This document shows positions 24,116 through 32,427 of a DNA stretch of 64,000 bases, piece by piece (positions within the stretch are counted from its first letter, which is position 1; every line of letters starts with the position of its first letter). The position numbers and the translations under genes are program-made. The notes beneath the pieces are model-generated. The model saw nothing but the letters and a program-made list of their open reading frames with translations. It was not told the DNA's origin and did not search any database. The DNA is from CAWFMO01 sp963817065 (GTDB lineage Bacteria; Actinomycetota; Thermoleophilia; Solirubrobacterales; 70-9): NCBI GenBank assembly GCA_963817065.1, contig CAWFMO010000001.1, positions 372,001-436,000 on the forward strand. Direction: 5' to 3'.

Positions 24116-24358
24116 CTAGGGGATCGGAACTTCGCTGACCTCGACGACCTCGGTGCGCTCGGCGAGGTAGTCGGGCAGCAGCGCAAGCGCCGAGAGCCGA
24201 TCCAGGGCCTCGACCGTCCACCAGAGCGTGTGGCCGCCGTTCGCGCACGAGCCGAGGGTCGACTTGTGGCGCAGAGGGCTCTCGACCCCGCGCCAGGCAG
24301 CGAACGCGGTCCCGCATTCGCCCGGGTCGTGGCGGTGGAAGAGGATGAACTGCGCCAT
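24116..24358 (-). CDS. Small conserved hypothetical protein (80 aa)
   Basis: 80 aa, MAQFILFHRHDPGECGTAFAAW...SPLRHKSTLGSCANGGHTLWWTVEALDRLSALALLPDYLAERTEVVEVSEV. The ferredoxin-like (dabb-type) alternation of strands and one helix, with conserved His, Cys and Trp residues, suggests a compact sensor or binding domain. I do not know the family name. ATG 24358 is preferred to ATG 24394 because the latter lies inside the 19-bp motif; GAGGAT with a 6-nt gap precedes 24358. First gene of an operon with the LuxR regulator copy 1. Confidence 0.6.
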   Translation of the reverse strand: MAQFILFHRHDPGECGTAFAAWRGVESPLRHKSTLGSCANGGHTLWWTVEALDRLSALALLPDYLAERTEVVEVSEVPIP

Positions 24359-24390
24359 ACGCTGATCCTCGCGGCTGCCGAGCGCACCCG

Positions 24391-24409
24391 CCATCGGGGA
24401 AAACCCTGA
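24391..24409 (-). promoter_or_regulatory. 19-bp regulatory motif, copy 1
   Basis: Read on the minus strand: TCAGGGTTTTCCCCGATGG. It is an exact copy of 27335-27353. The core GGGTTTTCCC is nearly palindromic. It lies 32 nt before the ATG of the 80-aa gene, centred at -42 if the ATG is the transcript start, and also 26-44 nt before the start of the divergent LuxR regulator copy 2. Probable binding site of one or both LuxR-type regulators. Confidence 0.65.
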
Positions 24410-24434
24410 AAAATCGCGCTATACACAGTGGGAG

Positions 24435-27317
24435 ATGGGGACTGACGCCGCGATCGTCGGTAGGGAGGCCGAGCTTGGCCTGATCGACGCAAGCCTCGCC
24501 GGGCTCTCGTCCTCGGCCGGCGTGGTCGAGTTCGCGGGCGAGCCCGGGATCGGCAAGACGCGCCTGCTCGCCGCGCTCTGCGAGCGATCGGACGCCCGCA
24601 AGCACCTGGTGCTCGAGGGCCGGGCCTCGGAGTTCGAGCGCGAGGTCCCCTTCGCCCCGTTCCTCGACGCGCTCGACGACTACCTCGGATCGCTCAACCC
24701 CCGCGTCTTCGAGCCGCTCGACTCCGAGGAGCGCTCGGAGCTCGCGCAGGTGCTGCCATCGCTGGCGGGGCTCGCTGAAGAAGGCGCACCACCGCTGCGC
24801 AGCGAGGAGCGCTACCGGACCCACCGCGCGATTCGCCGGCTGCTCGAGCTGCTCGCGGCCAAGCGACCGCTCGTGCTCGCGCTCGACGACATGCACTGGG
24901 CCGACGAGGCCTCGGTGGAGCTGGTCCTCCACCTGTTGCGGCGGCCGCCGGGGCGCCCGGTGCTGCTGGTGCTCTCGCAGCGGCCGACCCAGGGCGACCC
25001 GCGCCTGCGGGCGGGGCTGATCGATGCAGCGCGAAGCGACGGGGCGCTCCGGGTCGAGCTCGGACCGCTGCCCGCCGACGCGGCGGCCGCTCTGCTCGGC
25101 GAGGAGATCGATCCCGAGCTCCGCGAGGCGCTCTATCGCGAGGGCGGAGGGAACCCGTTCTATCTCGAGCAGCTCGCGCGGCTCGACCGCGAGACGTCGC
25201 CGGACCCGGACGCGCCGGACGCGCCGGGCGGGGTCCCCGCGGGCGTGGCGGCCGCGATCGGGCAGGAGCTCGCGGCGCTCTCCGACGACGTGCGGCTGCT
25301 GCTCCAGGCGGCGGCGGTGGCCGGCGACCCGTTCGAGCCCGATCTCGCCGCGGTCGCCGCCGAGCGCGAGGAGTCCGAGGCGCTGAGTGCGATCGACGTG
25401 CTGGTCGAGCGAGACCTGATCCGCCCGACGGGGGTGCCGCGGAGGTTCGCGTTCCGCCACCCGATCGTGCATCGGGCGGTCTACGAGTCGAGCCCCGAGG
25501 GCTGGAGGCTCGCGGCCCACGGCCGGCTCGCGGCGGCGCTCGCCGACAGGGGTGCCTCGGCGCTCGCCAGGGCCCACCACGTCGAGAGCTCGGCGCGCGC
25601 CGGCGACGCGGCCGCGGTCGCGGTCCTGGCCGAGGCCGGGCACGCCGCGAGCGCCCGGGCGCCGGGCGTCGCGGTCCACTGGTTCGAGGCCGCGATGCGG
25701 CTGCTCGGCGAGGGCGAGGGGGAGCGGCGGGTCGAGTTCCTCGTCCCGCTCGCCTCCGCTCGCGCGGCGGCCGGGCGCTACCGGGAGGCCCGCGACGACC
25801 TCGGGGAGCTGCTCGAGCTGCTGCCTGCGGATCCCGCGCTCCGCGGCCGGCTGGTGGCGTTGTGCTCGAAGCTCGACACGCTGCTCGGCCGCCACGGCGA
25901 GGCGCGCGAGTTGTTGACCGGCGCGCTCGAAGAGCTCCCGGAGCGCCGCTCCGAGGCCGGCGCCTCGCTGATGATCGAGCTCGGCGCCCAGGCCTTCTTC
26001 GGCGGCGACTTCGCGGCCCAGCGGAGGTGGCTGACCGAGGCGCTCGAATCGGCCGACGAGGCCGGGGCGACCCGCGCCGTCGCGATCGGGCTGCTCGCGA
26101 TCGCCGACTACATGCTCGGCGAGATCGAGGCCGCGCGGCGCGGGATCTCCGACTCGGTCGCCCGGATCGACGAGCTCGGCGACGTCGAGCTCGCCGACCA
26201 CCTCACCGGCCTCGCCTCGATCGCGACCTGCGCCACCCAGCTCGACCAGATCGACCTCGCGCTGCGGCTGTTCGCGCGCGGGATCGAGATCGCGCGGTCA
26301 TCCGGCCAGGGGCAGATGCCGGTCCTGATGCAGCTCGGCGAGGCGAACGCGCTGCTCTGGCGGGGCGACGTCGCGCTCGGGGTCGAGCGCGGCGAGGCCG
26401 CGCTCGAGGCGGCGCTGCTGTTCTCGAACCGGCAGTTCACGACCTGGGGGCTCTGGAACGAGTGCTGGGGGGCGATCATGTCGGGCGGCGTCACCGAGGC
26501 GGTGCGGCTCGGGGAGCGGGCGGTCGAGAGCGCCGGCTCGGCGACCGATCCCGTCTCCGAGGTCGCGGGCTGCTACCTGGCCGAGGCGCTGCTCGAGGCC
26601 GGCGCGCCCGAGCGCTCGCGCGAGCAGATGCTCGCCGCGGCGGGCGGCCCCGAGCTGCCGAAGGTCGAGCTCCCATTTCGCCCGCGCTGGTACGAGGTCC
26701 TGGCGCGCGCCGAGCTTGCGCTCGACCGCGTCGATGCCGCCGCGGACTGGGTCGCCCGCGGCGAGGCGATCGCCCTGCCCGCCGGAGTCGACTCGCGGAC
26801 CTGCGACGCGCTGCGCGCCCGCGCGGCGCTCGAACTCGCGCGCGGCGACGGTAAAGCCGCCGCGGCCGCCGGACGCGACGCGGCCGCCGCCGGCGAGCGC
26901 GCGGGCGCCCGGGTCGACGCCGCGCGCGCCCGGGTGCTCGTCGGCAGGGGGCTCGCGGCCGCGGGCCGCGCCGACGAGGCGGTCGCCGAGCTCGAGGCCG
27001 CCTCAGCCGAGCTCGAGGCCCGGGGAGCGAAGCGCTACCGCGACGAGGCGGCCCGCGAGCTGCGCGGGCTGGGCCGCCGGGTCGCGAGGCCCGGCAAGGG
27101 AGGGAGCGAGGGCGCCGGGGTCGAGGCCCTGAGCAAGCGCGAGCTCGAGGTCGCCGAGCTCGTCGCGGCCGGGCGCAAGAACCGCGAGATCGGAGAGCAG
27201 CTCTTCGTCAGCAGGAAGACGGTCGAGACCCACCTGCGAAACATCTTCGCCAAGCTCGAGGTCTCATCGCGCGCCGAGGTCGCGAGCGCGATCGGAAGGC
27301 GCGACCGGGTGGCTTAG
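24435..27317 (+). CDS. Large ATPase regulator of the LuxR family (LAL/MalT-like), copy 2
   Basis: 960 aa, same architecture as the divergent neighbour. Walker A GEPGIGKT (35-42), Walker B LVLALDDMHWAD (about 148-159), GGNPFYLEQLARL, a TPR-like middle, and a C-terminal LuxR HTH: LSKRELEVAELVAAGRKNREIGEQLFVSRKTVETHLRNIFAKLEV. The segment LDALDDYLGSLNPRVFEPL...ERSELAQVLPSLAGLAEE closely parallels copy 1, so the pair arose by duplication. TATACA at 24420-24425 is a possible -10; GGGAG precedes the ATG. It lies between the two copies of the 19-bp motif and just upstream of the RTX gene it may control. Confidence 0.9.
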   Translation: MGTDAAIVGREAELGLIDASLAGLSSSAGVVEFAGEPGIGKTRLLAALCERSDARKHLVLEGRASEFEREVPFAPFLDALDDYLGSLNPRVFEPLDSEERSELAQVLPSLAGLAEEGAPPLRSEERYRTHRAIRRLLELLAAKRPLVLALDDMHWADEASVELVLHLLRRPPGRPVLLVLSQRPTQGDPRLRAGLIDAARSDGALRVELGPLPADAAAALLGEEIDPELREALYREGGGNPFYLEQLARLDRETSPDPDAPDAPGGVPAGVAAAIGQELAALSDDVRLLLQAAAVAGDPFEPDLAAVAAEREESEALSAIDVLVERDLIRPTGVPRRFAFRHPIVHRAVYESSPEGWRLAAHGRLAAALADRGASALARAHHVESSARAGDAAAVAVLAEAGHAASARAPGVAVHWFEAAMRLLGEGEGERRVEFLVPLASARAAAGRYREARDDLGELLELLPADPALRGRLVALCSKLDTLLGRHGEARELLTGALEELPERRSEAGASLMIELGAQAFFGGDFAAQRRWLTEALESADEAGATRAVAIGLLAIADYMLGEIEAARRGISDSVARIDELGDVELADHLTGLASIATCATQLDQIDLALRLFARGIEIARSSGQGQMPVLMQLGEANALLWRGDVALGVERGEAALEAALLFSNRQFTTWGLWNECWGAIMSGGVTEAVRLGERAVESAGSATDPVSEVAGCYLAEALLEAGAPERSREQMLAAAGGPELPKVELPFRPRWYEVLARAELALDRVDAAADWVARGEAIALPAGVDSRTCDALRARAALELARGDGKAAAAAGRDAAAAGERAGARVDAARARVLVGRGLAAAGRADEAVAELEAASAELEARGAKRYRDEAARELRGLGRRVARPGKGGSEGAGVEALSKRELEVAELVAAGRKNREIGEQLFVSRKTVETHLRNIFAKLEVSSRAEVASAIGRRDRVA

Positions 27318-27334
27318 GGGCGGATTCCGAAAGA

Positions 27335-27353
27335 TCAGGGTTTTCCCCGATGG
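27335..27353 (+). promoter_or_regulatory. 19-bp regulatory motif, copy 2
   Basis: TCAGGGTTTTCCCCGATGG, identical to copy 1 and in inverted orientation relative to it. It ends 32 nt before the ATG of the RTX protein, with GAGTAT at 27374-27379 and a 6-nt gap to the ATG, the same geometry as copy 1 (GAGGAT, 6 nt). The centre is at -42 from the ATG. Confidence 0.65.
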
Positions 27354-27385
27354 TGGGGGCGGCGCCCGGGGCCGAGTATTGAGGC

Positions 27386-29704
27386 ATGAAAAACAACGTC
27401 GCGTCCAGAACCCTGTCCAGAAGGCCCCTGATCAGCCTGATGATCCCGGCGCTCTGCGCGCTCGGACTGCTTTTCGCCGCCCCGTCGGCATCGGCCAAGG
27501 TCAGCATCACCTACACGCAGGGCACCCCGGACACGATGCACGTCGCGATCGACACCGATAACGAGGACTTCCAGATCACCAACCCCAACAACAGCGCCGA
27601 CTACGTCTTCGACACCTCGTGCTTCGGCTGCACCAACAACACGGTCAACATCGACCCCGTCACCGTGCCCGCCGGGATGTGCTCGCCGCTGGTCAGCCAG
27701 ACGGTCACCTGCGACGAGGCCCAGACGGGTGACGTTCCGTACCGGGTCGTCGTCAGCAACGACGCGACCCACACCATGGATTTCAGGATCAACGAGGGCC
27801 CTGGCGGTAACGGCGCCCGCTTTCCGACCCTGTTCACGGTCAACGCGAACGCGGCGACCACCGCGACCAACAACGCCGGCGCCGACCTCAACTTCAACGG
27901 CGGCCCCGCCGCCGACAGATACGGGATGGGACGTGGCGTCGAGCTCGTCCACGGGAACGGCGGCGTCGACACGGTCGACTACCTGAGCTACTTCACCGGC
28001 GGCGCAAACGTGACGCTCGACGGTGTCCCCAACGACACCGTCAGCAGCGACGGCAACACGGACAACGTGTTCAACGACGTCGAGAACGTCTTCGGCGGCC
28101 CCGGGGCCGACACGATCACCGGCGACGTCGACGACAACGAGCTCCGCGGCGGTCCGGGGCTGGACACCCTCGACGGCGGCGACGGCAACAACATCCTGCG
28201 TGCCGAGGCGGGCGGCGCGGTCATGAACGCGAGAGGAGGCCAAGACGTGTTCGACGGCGACCCCACCGGGGGCGGGGACGTCATCGCCTACGCGAACCGG
28301 ACCGCGTTCGTCCAGGTGAGCACCAACAACACCGCCGACGACGGCGTCTTCCCCGAGTTTGACAACCTCGACGGTGAGATCACGAGGATCGTCGGCGGCA
28401 ACGGCGGGAACCTGATGGTCGCGACCGGCGGGGGCGGGATCGAGATGGTCGGCGGCACAAATCCGGACGTCTTCATCGGCTCGAGCTTCTCCGACGTCAT
28501 CATCGGCGGCGCCGGCAACGATCAGATCGACGCCGCCGGCGGAGGCGACGTGGTCAAGCCGGGCCCGGGCACCGACACCTACGACGGCGGGACCGGCGTC
28601 AACTCGCTCAACTACAACGACGCCGTCGAAGACATGAACCTGAGCATCAACGACGGCACCAACGACGGCGAGGGTGGCCTCGAGCTGATCAACTCGAACT
28701 TCGACAACGTGCTGGCCGGCACCGGCGACGACACGCTGGTCGGCGACGGCACAGCGAATGTTCTCAACGGCAACGCCGGCGCCGACTCGCTCGACGCCAA
28801 GGGAGGCATCGACCAGGTGGACGGGGAGATCCCGGGCGCGAACCCGGCGGACGGCGACTGCGACCGCGTCCGGGGCGGCGGCGGCGACGACACCTTCAAC
28901 CTCGCCCCCGACCCCGGCTGCAACACGACCCTCGACTACTCCGACCACGCGGGTCCCGTGACCCTCGTCCTGAGCACGCTGTTCAGCGTCCAGAACGTCG
29001 CCGCGGGCGAGACCGACACGTTCTCGCACCTCGATAACGTCGACGTCGTCGGCACGGGCGTGGCCGACACCTTCACCGTCACGACCGCGAACGGGGCCCA
29101 CACGCTCACCGGAGGTCTCGGCAACGACACGCTGACCGGCAAGCCCGGCGGCTCCGACACCGCCGCCTATGCCGACCGTGCGGTGCCGGTCACCGCCGAC
29201 CTCGACGGCATCAACGACGACGGCCAGGCCGCAGAGGCCGACATCCTCAGCAACATCGACAACCTCACCGGTGGCAGCGCCGGTGACACGTTGACCGGAG
29301 ACGGCAACGCCAACGTCCTCGACGGGCTCGGCGGCAACGACTCGCTGACCGGCAACCCCGGCTCGGACACGCTGCGGCTCGGCGCCGGCGACGACTCATT
29401 TGCAGCCCAGGACGGCTTCGCGGACACGATCAACTGCTCCGGCGGCGGCGCCGACAGCGGGACCTTCGACGCCTCGCCGGCGGACGCCTTCGTCGCCTGC
29501 GCCGACGCGGACGGTGACGGCCTCCCCGACTTCATCGACGCTTGCCCGACCCAGGTCGGACCCGGCAACGGCTGCCCCGTGCCGCTGGCGGCGCCGCCGG
29601 CTCCGCCGGCTCCGCCGGCCGGGCAGAAGTGCCCGAAGGGCAAGAAGCTGAATAAGGTCAAGGGCAAGCGCAAGTGCGTGAAGAAGAAGCGGAGGAAGAA
29701 GTGA
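27386..29704 (+). CDS. Exported RTX-repeat protein with Cys-pair polybasic tail
   Basis: 772 aa. Signal peptide to ASA (residue 37). A beta-rich N-terminal region with cysteine pairs (FDTSCFGCTNNT) is followed by several blocks of RTX nonapeptides, e.g. GGPGADTITGDVDDNELRGGPGLDTLDGGDGNN and GGLGNDTLTGKPGGSDT. RTX repeats bind Ca2+ in parallel beta-rolls and fold outside the cell. A thrombospondin-type Ca motif (DADGDGLPDFIDACPTQ) precedes a proline-rich linker (PAPPAPPAG) and a tail with cysteines 14 residues apart (CPKGKKLNKVKGKRKC). No protease or lipase domain is seen, so a structural or adhesive role is likely. Coupled to the next gene (GTGA). Confidence 0.8.
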   Translation: MKNNVASRTLSRRPLISLMIPALCALGLLFAAPSASAKVSITYTQGTPDTMHVAIDTDNEDFQITNPNNSADYVFDTSCFGCTNNTVNIDPVTVPAGMCSPLVSQTVTCDEAQTGDVPYRVVVSNDATHTMDFRINEGPGGNGARFPTLFTVNANAATTATNNAGADLNFNGGPAADRYGMGRGVELVHGNGGVDTVDYLSYFTGGANVTLDGVPNDTVSSDGNTDNVFNDVENVFGGPGADTITGDVDDNELRGGPGLDTLDGGDGNNILRAEAGGAVMNARGGQDVFDGDPTGGGDVIAYANRTAFVQVSTNNTADDGVFPEFDNLDGEITRIVGGNGGNLMVATGGGGIEMVGGTNPDVFIGSSFSDVIIGGAGNDQIDAAGGGDVVKPGPGTDTYDGGTGVNSLNYNDAVEDMNLSINDGTNDGEGGLELINSNFDNVLAGTGDDTLVGDGTANVLNGNAGADSLDAKGGIDQVDGEIPGANPADGDCDRVRGGGGDDTFNLAPDPGCNTTLDYSDHAGPVTLVLSTLFSVQNVAAGETDTFSHLDNVDVVGTGVADTFTVTTANGAHTLTGGLGNDTLTGKPGGSDTAAYADRAVPVTADLDGINDDGQAAEADILSNIDNLTGGSAGDTLTGDGNANVLDGLGGNDSLTGNPGSDTLRLGAGDDSFAAQDGFADTINCSGGGADSGTFDASPADAFVACADADGDGLPDFIDACPTQVGPGNGCPVPLAAPPAPPAPPAGQKCPKGKKLNKVKGKRKCVKKKRRKK

Positions 29705-32406
29705 GGGCCGCGGCGAAGACCCTCGCGTCGATCGCGGTCACGGTCGCGGCGGCATTTGCGCTGCCGGCCGCCGCCGCCGCCACCCCGATCCCGGTGACGA
29801 CCGAGCTGGATGTCACCGGCGCCGATTCGGAGTGTTCGCTGCGCGAGGCGATCGAGTCTTCGAACGCCAACTCCAACGTCAACGACTGCCCCGACGGCGA
29901 GGGCGCCAACCCCGACACGATCACGCTGCCCGCCGACACCTACGTGCTGACCCAGACCGGCGCCAACGAGCCGCAGAACGTGACCGGCGACCTCGATCTC
30001 AATCACGCCGGCGGTGCGGGCCCGGTGGTCATCGACGGCGCTGGAGCGGGGACCACGACGATCCAGGGAATGGGCGACAGGATCCTCGAGCTGCACACTG
30101 GGGCCGACGTGACCGTGCAGGAGCTGCGGATCACCGGCGGGGATTTTGTCGCGGGCGCCGGCGGGGGGTCGGGAGGGGCCATCGTGGCGGCCAACAGCTC
30201 GCTTTCGCTTGACGCGGTGACGATGGATGCGAACGAGATTGCGAGTGGGGCGGCATCGGTCAGCGGCGGCGCCGTCGCCTCGAATGGCGGGACGCTTGGA
30301 ATCACCGACAGCAGGATCGTCGACAACGACGCCACCTACACGGCTGCCGCCGGCGGCGGCTCTGTGACGGGGGGCGGGCTCCTGATCTCGGGGACCGCGA
30401 CCACGATCAGCCGCTCGACGATCTCCGGAAACGATGTCACGACCCAGAACTCGGGCCACATCCTCAGGGGTGGGGCGATCGAGATCGAGGGCGCCACCGA
30501 CCCCCTGGCGATCCGCGACAGCACGATCTCGAACAACACGTTGACCGGCGCGGCAACGCAGACGGGCGCCGGCCTCTCCTGGAGGGACGTCAGCGGCGCC
30601 AACGACCTGCTGACAATCGAGAACTCGACCTTCAGCGGCAACACCGCCGCGAGCTCTTTCGGGGGCGCGATATTCATCAACGACGGGACGATCGCCATCG
30701 CGCACGTGACGATCGCCGGCAACAGCGCCACCTTCGGCGACGGCATCGCATATGGCGCTGGGGACGGGACCGCGGAGATCCGCAACTCGGTGATCGTCGA
30801 GGGCGGCAGCAACGAGTGCTTCGTCTCGGGCCCCCCCTTCACCTCGCTCGGCCACAACATCGAGCAGGGCGCCGCCGACGACTGCGGCCTCGCGGGCACG
30901 GGCGACCAGCTCGCCGATCCGGCGCTCGGGCCGCTCGCCGACAACGGCGGGCCGACGCAGACGCGCGCGATCGCCCCGGGCTCCCCGGCGCTCGACAACG
31001 TGCCGAACGCCTTCTGCGTCGGTGGGACGCTTGCCAATGACCAGCGTGGAGTCCCGCGGCCGTTCGACGGCGACGGCGACACCTTGCTCGACTGCGACAC
31101 GGGCGCCTACGAGTACGCCACCTGCGCGGGGGCAACCGTGAACGTGGTCGGGACCGGCGGCCCGGACGCGCTCATCGGCACCCCTGACCCGGACGGGATC
31201 CTCGCGCTCGGCGGTTCGGACCAGATCACCGCCGGCGGCGGAGTCGACCGCGTCTGCGGCGGCAGCCAGAACGACACCTTCGTCGAGGACGAGGACGCCA
31301 CCGCGCAGGACATTCTGCTCGGGGAGGCGGGATCCGACACGATCACCCTCGCCGGCCTACCGGCGGCCGCCTACACGGTCGAGGTCGGCACGACGGGCAC
31401 GGGTCCCTCCGGGACGCCCGGCTCCGATCAGCTGACCTCGATCGAGAACGCGATCGGCTCGTCCGGCAACGACACGCTTCGCGAGACCCTCAACGACAAC
31501 TCCGAGAACTCGCTCCAGGGCGAGCTCGGCAACGACATCCTCGTCGGCGGAGGCGCGGACGACCAGCTCGACGGGGGCGGCGACGGCGCGACTCCGGCGA
31601 TCGGCGCCACGCTCGGCGATTTCGCGAGCTTCATAGGCGTTTCCGGGGTCACCGCGAGCCTGCTCGCCGGAACGGCGACCGAAGGCGCCGAGATCGACAC
31701 CTTCGTCGGGGGCACGATCGAGAACCTGCTCGGCTCGGGCCAGGCCGACACGCTGACCGGCGACGGCGGCCCGAACGGGATCGGCGGCGGGTTCGGGAAC
31801 GACGACATCAACGGGCTCGGCGGCGACGACACGCTCGACGGGCAGGCGGGGGCGGCCGACGAGATCCTCTTCGCCGGCGCGCCGGGGCCGGTCACCGCGA
31901 CCTTCCAGGACAGCCCGACCCTCGGCTCGGCGACGGGCTTCGGAACCGACATCCTCAACGACTTCGAGGTGATGTCGGGGAGCGCGTTCGGCGACACGCT
32001 GACCGGCGCCGGCGGCGCCGACGAGTTGATCGGCCTCGCGGGCGCCGACACGCTGACCGGGCTCGGCGCCGCCGACACACTCCGCGGCGGGACCGAGGCG
32101 GACGACTTCCAGGCCCAGGACGGGATCGCCGACACGATCGACTGCACCGGCGGTGGTCTCGACACCGGCGCCTTCGACGTCGCCCCCGTTGAGACCTACG
32201 TTGGCTGCGCCGACAGCGACGGCGACGGCGTGGTCGACTTCCTCGACACCTGCCCGACTCAGGCCGGCCCGGCGCCGGGCTGCCCGCTCCCGCCTCCGAC
32301 CCAGGCTCCGCCGGTCGCGACGCCGGCGGCGCAGACCGTCAAGAAATGCAAGAGGGGCAGGAAGCTGAAGAAGGGCAAGTGCGTGAAGAAGAAGCGCAAG
32401 AAGTAG
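29701..32406 (+). CDS. Exported CSLREA/beta-helix and RTX protein with Cys-pair polybasic tail
   Basis: 901 aa. GTG 29701 overlaps the preceding TGA, and a signal peptide follows at once (RAAAKTLASIAVTVAAAFALPAAAAA); a longer upstream reading is just the previous tail in another frame. CSLREA motif at 45-50 opens a parallel beta-helix (GGAIVAANSSLSLDAVTMDANEI, STISGNDV, NSTFSGNTAA), then 'choice-of-anchor Q'-like GPLADNGGPTQTRAIAPGSPALD. RTX nonapeptides fill about 480-820. A DSDGDGVVDFLDTCPTQAG calcium motif and a proline linker precede the tail CKRGRKLKKGKC (10 residues between cysteines). Likely a surface-attached partner of the 27386 product. Confidence 0.8.
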   Translation: MRAAAKTLASIAVTVAAAFALPAAAAATPIPVTTELDVTGADSECSLREAIESSNANSNVNDCPDGEGANPDTITLPADTYVLTQTGANEPQNVTGDLDLNHAGGAGPVVIDGAGAGTTTIQGMGDRILELHTGADVTVQELRITGGDFVAGAGGGSGGAIVAANSSLSLDAVTMDANEIASGAASVSGGAVASNGGTLGITDSRIVDNDATYTAAAGGGSVTGGGLLISGTATTISRSTISGNDVTTQNSGHILRGGAIEIEGATDPLAIRDSTISNNTLTGAATQTGAGLSWRDVSGANDLLTIENSTFSGNTAASSFGGAIFINDGTIAIAHVTIAGNSATFGDGIAYGAGDGTAEIRNSVIVEGGSNECFVSGPPFTSLGHNIEQGAADDCGLAGTGDQLADPALGPLADNGGPTQTRAIAPGSPALDNVPNAFCVGGTLANDQRGVPRPFDGDGDTLLDCDTGAYEYATCAGATVNVVGTGGPDALIGTPDPDGILALGGSDQITAGGGVDRVCGGSQNDTFVEDEDATAQDILLGEAGSDTITLAGLPAAAYTVEVGTTGTGPSGTPGSDQLTSIENAIGSSGNDTLRETLNDNSENSLQGELGNDILVGGGADDQLDGGGDGATPAIGATLGDFASFIGVSGVTASLLAGTATEGAEIDTFVGGTIENLLGSGQADTLTGDGGPNGIGGGFGNDDINGLGGDDTLDGQAGAADEILFAGAPGPVTATFQDSPTLGSATGFGTDILNDFEVMSGSAFGDTLTGAGGADELIGLAGADTLTGLGAADTLRGGTEADDFQAQDGIADTIDCTGGGLDTGAFDVAPVETYVGCADSDGDGVVDFLDTCPTQAGPAPGCPLPPPTQAPPVATPAAQTVKKCKRGRKLKKGKCVKKKRKK

Positions 32407-32409
32407 CTC

Positions 32410-32427
32410 CCCCGGTATAAGCCGGGG
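32410..32427 (+). promoter_or_regulatory. -10 element embedded in an 18-bp inverted repeat
   Basis: CCCCGG-TATAAG-CCGGGG. The hexamer is exactly enclosed by 6-bp complementary arms and lies 6 nt before the antiporter ATG at 32428. It could work as a leaderless promoter, as an RNA hairpin ending the upstream operon, or both. Confidence 0.4.

Noticed and set aside
24356..24394. ATG 24394 as start of the 80-aa protein
   Set aside because: It lies within the conserved 19-bp motif and would add 12 residues absent from the compact domain; the -10-like box favours 24358.
28081..29420. Short GC-rich near-repeats as a CRISPR array
   Set aside because: They are degenerate, in-frame 27-bp units encoding RTX nonapeptides, without constant repeats or unique spacers.
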